Shown here in pieces: positions 63,232 to 64,000 of a stretch of 64,000 nucleotides of DNA. A program made the translations under genes and the position numbers. The stretch is from Telmatactis stephensoni (Eukaryota > Cnidaria > Anthozoa > Actiniaria > Isophelliidae). Positions within the stretch are counted from its first letter, which is position 1. The number at the start of each line of letters is the position of its first letter. The notes beneath the pieces are model-generated. The model did not search any database and was not told the DNA's origin. It saw only the letters and a program-made list of their open reading frames with translations. The stretch spans positions 143,738 through 207,737 of the forward strand of contig JALIZF010001245.1 in assembly GCA_029948255.1 (NCBI GenBank). The letters are read 5' to 3'.

Positions 63232-63347
63232 CTTTGAAGATTTCTACACTCCAGGACGTCTGTTTTTTAGTATTCTTGGGTATTGATTCATCAATAATAG
63301 CACTTATTTCTTCATCATCAATGCTATCATAAGAACGGCCTGAAGAA
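63232..63347 (-). CDS. Recombinase-family exon A
   Basis: TTACCAG acceptor (63349-63348) and AAAG/GTAAGG donor (63231-63230). Reads DSIDDEEISAIIDESIP then KNTKKQTSWSVEIF. The KKxTxW block starting a helix is typical of the N-terminal domain of DUF3504-type coral proteins (recognised from memory). Confidence 0.45.
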
Positions 63348-63519
63348 CTGGTAAAAGCCTTTTTTCCAACTGATTATACAACGATTTTCATCGTATAATC
63401 TCGTTGTAGTACGTTCAATGGATGGTGACGACAGATAAACAAAAATCACGTGATCAATTTCAGCCAATCATGCGTGCACGCGCGCAATTTTGTACAGTGA
63501 ATGAAGATTGAATATTAAG

Positions 63520-64000
63520 TAAGATTAATGTACAAGGAATTACAAAAGGCCATCAATGGAAAAAGTTTTACATTAAGCCCAACAAAGTTACGGAGATGTT
63601 GATTAATCTTCTTACTCATGCCATGACAATATCTTAAGTTGTCCTTGAATGTGTGCTGTCTATGATGTAGCTTGCTTTTCTTGTTTCTACAATAATCAGC
63701 CATATTAAGTTTTTTTGGGTTATTTTGATATCAGTTGGCCTTTTTCTGGGGCCTGGGTTGTCAAGGAAAATACTAGCAAATAGATGAATAGAGTCCCTTC
63801 ACATGAATAGTATAAGGAATATAAATGAATATAAGGAATTAATATAAATCATAGTGATGTACAGCTGATAGTGCATCTAAATACAACATAAATAAAGAAT
63901 ATTATTAACAATGTGTATATATTCAGTCAACTATCAATAAGATGCTATATATGAATTAATTAAACTACAAGCCGTCCAGTGCACATATGAATTAACTTTG
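63520..64000. other. Non-coding right edge
   Basis: AT-rich; a 62-codon minus-strand frame at 63515-63703 has no known motif. Nothing else recognised. Confidence 0.3.

Larger units (their letters stand above)
62766..63519. mobile_element. Foldback-type element 2 carrying recombinase-family exons
   Basis: TIR AATATTCAATCTGAATTCAC (from 62770) and inverted CAGTGAATGAAGATTGAATA (63495 on), with TTTTGTACA just inside the right end as in element 1. It carries the exons 63232-63347 and 62926-63089 on the minus strand. Confidence 0.55.

Overview
This is animal DNA, most probably from a cnidarian of the coral/anemone type. The evidence is AT-rich sequence, spliced genes with GT-AG introns, a single-exon class A GPCR, a modular secreted-type gene built from TSP1, MAM and ShKT domains, and a dense load of Ty3/Gypsy, BEL/Pao, LINE, Harbinger, tyrosine-recombinase and foldback elements. 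The taxon is an inference; no marker gene is present.

Layout. (1) 1-10,500: minus-strand exons of a multi-copy family of unknown function (1-725, 3.4-5.1 kb and probably 8.4-10.5 kb). They are interleaved with a decayed PIF/Harbinger transposase (6,151-7,182), a Myb/SANT-like ORF (1,937-2,239), arrays of a ~28-bp motif and a dead Gypsy integrase (7,354-8,095). (2) 11,769-18,275: a decayed BEL/Pao element on the minus strand. Its reverse transcriptase core is deleted and it carries three nested insertions. (3) 20,734-22,322: a plus-strand gene with C2H2 finger, tyrosine-recombinase-like region and Myb/SANT region. It is convergent with a minus-strand SF3-helicase-like gene (40,959 down to 22,628). 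(4) That helicase gene is split by two young Ty3/Gypsy elements. Gypsy-1 (23,166-31,643, minus) has LTRs I read as identical, an env-like region, and no integrase. Gypsy-2 (33,895-40,902, plus) has a full-length gag and pol, and a tRNA-Asp 3' half with CCA lies in its leader. (5) 41-50 kb: a 142-bp tandem repeat, two copies of one LINE 3' end, foldback elements, and an intact GPCR gene (46,914-47,960). (6) 53,124-60,799: ten coding exons of a TSP1-TSP1-MAM-ShKT-linker-ShKT-ShKT-ShKT gene on the minus strand, with introns full of MITEs. (7) 61-64 kb: foldback elements, one carrying two exons of a tyrosine-recombinase-type family.

Only the GPCR and the TSP1/MAM/ShKT gene look like conserved, intact host genes. 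The strongest candidate for something new is the convergent pair at 20.7-41.0 kb: a recombinase with two DNA-binding modules facing a helicase gene, possibly one large mobile unit. The tRNA half in Gypsy-2, the integrase-less but recent Gypsy-1, and foldback elements that carry recombinase exons are also worth a second look.
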